Positions 60,381 to 64,000 of a DNA stretch of 64,000 nucleotides are shown here, piece after piece. A program made the translations under genes and the position numbers. Numbering within the stretch: position 1 is the first letter of the stretch; each line of letters begins with the position of its first letter. The notes below the pieces were generated by a model. It did not search any database and was not told where the DNA came from. It worked only from the letters and a program-made list of their open reading frames with translations. The stretch comes from Physella acuta (Eukaryota; Mollusca; Gastropoda; Physidae): NCBI RefSeq assembly GCF_028476545.1, contig NW_026731675.1:124001-188000 (forward strand), written 5' to 3'.

Positions 60381-61182
60381 CTCCTCCTTCAGGTCAGGGA
60401 GCACTCTCAATATCCCACGCCCACCCCACCCAATATCACACAATTTTCTAAAGTTTCTGTATATAAAATGTGTTTTAGAAAGATTAACTAAAGATTTCAA
60501 CACACTTCAAAACAATCAACAACAGAAAACTAGTTTGCAACATTTTATTTAATAAAGGTTACATCTGTGGCACTGCTTACATTTTTAAACATTCAAACAT
60601 ACATTTTGCATGTCTTAAAAAAATGAAACACTAATGTGATTTTATTGAATAAATAAAAGCAAGAGTTATATGTGACTCTTGAGCACAACCAACCCCATAT
60701 AAAACAATATAACAAAATAATAGCCACCAGTTAACAGCTTTCATGATATATTAATAATATTATAATATTATAATATATATGCATGACCCCTTTTATTGTT
60801 TTAATGTTTAGATGATATGCTAAGATAAGAATGAGATTTTACTCCCATTATACCTTCCAATGTAAACTCTCAGCAGATCGAGAGTTCTAGTATTATTATT
60901 TAATATATTTTATGACAATCCTCCTAATTATGAAAATTGTTAAAAATTATTTTAAGAAAAACATAAAAAAAATGTGATCTGTTTTTAAAAAAAAAATGTA
61001 ATTAGATACTTTAAAAAGATGCTTGTCAGCTTGTACATAATCATACCATAACTTTACACACAATAAAACTAAAAGCTGGGTAGTGGGAGAGAAATATGCT
61101 GAAAACATTTTGTATCCTGTAGTGGTAATACTGACAAACAGAACGTAAGTAAAAGTTAAGTTCTTCTTTAGACCTATTATCT

Positions 61183-61262
61183 ATTGGGTAGATGAAGTAA
61201 AGTTCATGTTTCTTGTCCTTAACATATGTAGAGATAGTGTGGTCCGTACTATGCCCAGATGA
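61183..61262 (-). mobile_element. SINE 3' fragment, minus strand
   Basis: The plus strand shows TAGATGAAGTAAAGTTCATG, ACATATGTAGAGATAGTGTG and TGCCCAG, the inverse of the SINE 3' half. It lies between the two SLC27 genes. Confidence 0.65.
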
Positions 61263-62162
61263 ACAGGAACTGCAGTTATATTTTCTTTTAATAAAACACT
61301 TCTCTATTTATATAATGTGTTAAATTTATTTGTTTGTGAGGCTCAATGTGGTCTAACTCAGCTCAGAGATTTACACTACTTTAACAAAATGTATGTGGAT
61401 TAATGCCCGGCCAGTAAAGCTAATAGATCTCATTAGTAACTTTGTGCTGAATCTACGTTGTTCTTCCTAACAAGAAATTATGAATTGGCAGAGACAATTT
61501 AATCCCCTGCAATTTTTCAATTTTATTTAATGTGATTTTTCATAAAACTTATTTACATTGAATACTGATGAATGAAACCTTAATGTCTGTTAAATCAAGG
61601 TGTATATCATAACAGCTTACAAATGAATAAATTGATACTAAAATAAGATAGCAAAGAATCAATAACCTTTCAAATAGGTTACACATGTCTATTTTTGATA
61701 GATTTTTTTTATTTTAGGGACTTATAAAAATAATTCTAGCTTTGAATTATTCTTAAAAAACTATAAGTTTTAGAATAAAAATGTGTAGATGTTTTTTTAA
61801 TACAAAATATTTAGATGCAAACAAAGAGAAATCATACTACATTAACAATAAATATATTCTAAACAAACATTATAATTAAATAACTAATAAAAATGTTGTT
61901 AAGGTGGGGGTTTTTTATAAAAAATAATTTTAGAAATTGAAAAAAAATAGAATTGAGAAAATTCATGGCATAAAATAAATATTTCTAAATAAAAATGGCA
62001 CATTGTTTTAAAAAAATGAAAATTTAAATTTATCTTAGTATTGTGTCATCAATAAATATAATAAATACTCTTGCCAAAAAATATATGTACATGTATTTAG
62101 CTGCTTACTGGTAAAAACATAAATCAACAAGAAACAATTCCACAACTTGAGTTACAAATAAA

Positions 62163-62312
62163 CAGTGTTTCTTCCAGACTTTTTTCTCCGGGCGGACACT
62201 CTAAAAAGTATATATTTTCTATATAAATTATATAAATTTCATTTCGTTCGGGGGGCGGTAAAAATTTTTCGGGGGGTAAGGCCCCCCGAAAAGATGCCTG
62301 GAAGAAACTCTG
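62163..62312. mobile_element. MITE family CAGTGTTTCTTCC, copy 3, 150 bp
   Basis: Complete copy: left end CAGTGTTTCTTCCAGAC and right end GCCTGGAAGAAACTCTG. The exact 8-bp repeat CAAATAAA flanks it at 62155-62162 and 62313-62320, again the hAT duplication length. It lies between the two SLC27 genes. Confidence 0.88.
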
Positions 62313-62926
62313 CAAATAAACCCTTCCCCACTGTATCAAATCTTTATAACAATGCCAGCTATAAGTTCTTATCTCAGTTGTTTTTTCTTATGGTACACAT
62401 CCAGTTATTGATGTATGTGTTTAAAATACTTTACTTTTAATACTGCTTATAAGTGAAATATCCAGTAAAATCAAGTTATTCTGATTATTAACAATAATTT
62501 TCAAGAGTGAAATATACATGCATAATTATAAATCTGATTTAATTTTTTTAATTTAAAAAATCATTGTCTTTATGAGAAATTTCCCTTTCAAAATCTACAA
62601 CAGATAAAAATGACAGTTGAAAAGAAACTGCAAACAAAAGATTGCATAACCAGTAGGCCTACAATTTCTAAGTAGCCCTCATTGAGAATGGCAAAGAGAC
62701 TAGCCAGATCAAATTTTTAATTTACCCAAAGGTATAAAACATGTATGATCATAATTTGTTTTGTAAAATATTCAGTAACAGAACTAAAATTTAATGCAAT
62801 GCCATTTAAAAGCCAATCAGCAACACATGATGGTAGATTGATCCACAACCAATTGTTGCAAAAAAAGTGAAAAAAAAAATTATATTGCCATTTTAAACTC
62901 AAATAAATATTTTAAAATAAATAAAA

Positions 62927-62975
62927 TGCATACATCCATTAAGTTATCAGGTTGATGAATAAGTCAACAGCAGCA
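62927..62975. repeat. Second copy of the segment at 60336
   Basis: Same orientation as the first copy, about 2.6 kb away, with similarity fading after about 45 bases. Confidence 0.75.
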
Positions 62976-63791
62976 TAAAAGAAAATTACAGGTACTTTCT
63001 AGTAAAATTAGTAACTAAAAGAGTAAATTTAAAAAATGTTTAAGCATAATATAGAATTAGAGTATCAAAATTATACAATTCTACAAAAATAATAAATTCC
63101 TTTCTAATCTGTAAGTTTGTTTTAATAGAATAATTGCGTAACATGAAAAAAAGGAAAGACTATCATTTACAATTAACAGTTAATATTGCACTGATTCCTT
63201 ATATGATGGTACGGTTTCAACAGTCCATTCATCAACAAAATGATCTATGTATTTTATTTATTATATTTAGCAATGTCCTAAGGTGTCATCAAGGAAACCA
63301 GGTGTCCAGTACTAGAAATCTCCTAGGACAGTTAACATCCAGCTCCATACTTGCTAGCTCTGGATTAAATATGTAACAAGACACCTTAAAACTTCATAAA
63401 CCAACAGAAAATTAAGTTAGCAATATTCTTGTAACTGTGAAATCTGGCAATAGTTACTTGCTACACAGAGATTTGCCATTATGTATCTTGTAATATTAAA
63501 TGCAATTATTTTTATATCTCTCTTTGCTCTTATAAAAAATAGGATCTTATAAGATGTTTGTAACAGTACAACACTGAACATTATAAGGAGCTAGTGGTCA
63601 TGCCCTAATAACAAGCTACCCTGTTTTTAGTAACATTTATTTTCAAAAGTATACAATAAACAGTGGTATTTCATATTGTTGTTTAGTTTCATATGAAATG
63701 TATCCTCTTTATTATAGTATACAAACTGTTTAGCAAAATCCTGTGTAATGAAATAATAAACCATTTTTTAGATAGTTTATTGCTCTAGTTT

Positions 63792-64000
63792 TTATAACTT
63801 GGAGGAGAGAAATTTGGACAAATCAGCAGTTGTTAATGGACTGTATGTGTGTTTCTCATTGTCCAGAAAGTACAGAGGGTCTTTGACTTGATTCAAGTCA
63901 AAACCTTCACTGACCAGTTCCACCTTCCTCTGCTTGAATGTGTTGGTCAAGACAGCTGCATCCAAAACCCGAAGGAACAATGGTCTGGCGTATGTTGGAA
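63792..64000 (-). CDS. SLC27A2-like: Second SLC27/FATP gene, last exon, partial at window edge
   Basis: The C-terminal 69 or so codons and stop of a second SLC27 gene, cut by the window edge. Over the roughly 205 bases shared with the first copy (52698 onward) I count about five or six differences, and a single residue change (PLYYLD to PLYFLD). The 3' UTR just downstream also aligns in part (shared block around AATCCTGTGTAATGA at about 52645 and 63738). It is therefore a tandem duplicate in the same orientation, lying 5' of the first copy. The reading frame is intact as far as it is visible. Confidence 0.9.
   Translation of the reverse strand, partial: PTYARPLFLRVLDAAVLTNTFKQRKVELVSEGFDLNQVKDPLYFLDNEKHTYSPLTTADLSKFLSSKL

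Larger units (their letters stand above)
58816..63791. other. Intergenic between the tandem SLC27 copies
   Basis: AT-rich; promoter of the first SLC27 copy and 3' UTR of the second should lie here. A possible non-coding first exon with donor ATAG|GTCAGT on the minus strand ends at 60089. A minus-strand open frame at 60243-60503 (86 codons) matches nothing I recognise. A MITE (62163) and a SINE fragment (61183) are present. Confidence 0.5.

Noticed and set aside
60243-60503. 86-codon minus-strand frame between the SLC27 copies
   Set aside because: Not similar to any SLC27 exon and its repeated part is not open in the second copy (62927), so no coding constraint is visible.

Overview
The window is animal nuclear DNA: spliced genes with GT-AG introns (plus one GC-AG intron), tRNA-derived SINEs, hAT-type and other inverted-repeat transposons, and very many micro- and minisatellites. 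The SINE and short-element types, the frequent TAGGCC-type motifs and the gene content suggest a mollusc, most likely a gastropod. That placement is an inference from general character and was not tested by any search.

Layout. Bases 1-8587 hold no gene I can support; they are intergenic and end in a 0.5-kb C/A-rich tract. Bases 8588-42387 (+) are one long gene of at least 15 coding exons for a secreted ADAMTS-like matrix protein: signal peptide, ADAMTS spacer, a linker with coding repeats, six thrombospondin type-1 repeats (TSRs) and a C-terminal PLAC domain, about 827 residues. Bases 44019-48381 (-) are a 7-exon SRFBP1/BUD22-family gene of 657 residues, convergent with the first. Bases 52698-58815 (-) are a 10-exon SLC27/FATP very-long-chain acyl-CoA synthetase of 627 residues. 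At 63792-64000 (-) the last exon of a nearly identical second SLC27 gene enters from the right edge, so the two form a head-to-tail tandem pair. The three families have unrelated roles (extracellular matrix, nuclear/nucleolar RNA biology, fatty-acid activation); nothing suggests they work together.

The two halves differ strongly. Bases 1-40 kb, mainly the introns of the ADAMTS-like gene, are packed with more than 20 tandem arrays. Bases 42-64 kb have almost none and instead carry AT-rich introns and scattered SINE and MITE copies.

Most notable observation: several tandem arrays sit on exon-intron boundaries and repeat the splice site itself. Clear cases are the acceptor and donor of ADAMTS-like exon 2, the donor of exon 3 and the acceptor of exon 10, with a weaker case at exon 12. 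An array also starts immediately after the donor of exon 9. The SLC27 gene shows the same thing once, at the exon 4 donor. Intron 1 of the ADAMTS-like gene also carries a 9-bp near-direct repeat at its two ends, as expected if the intron arose by duplication or insertion. No phage, prokaryotic operon, CRISPR array or virus-derived element was seen.
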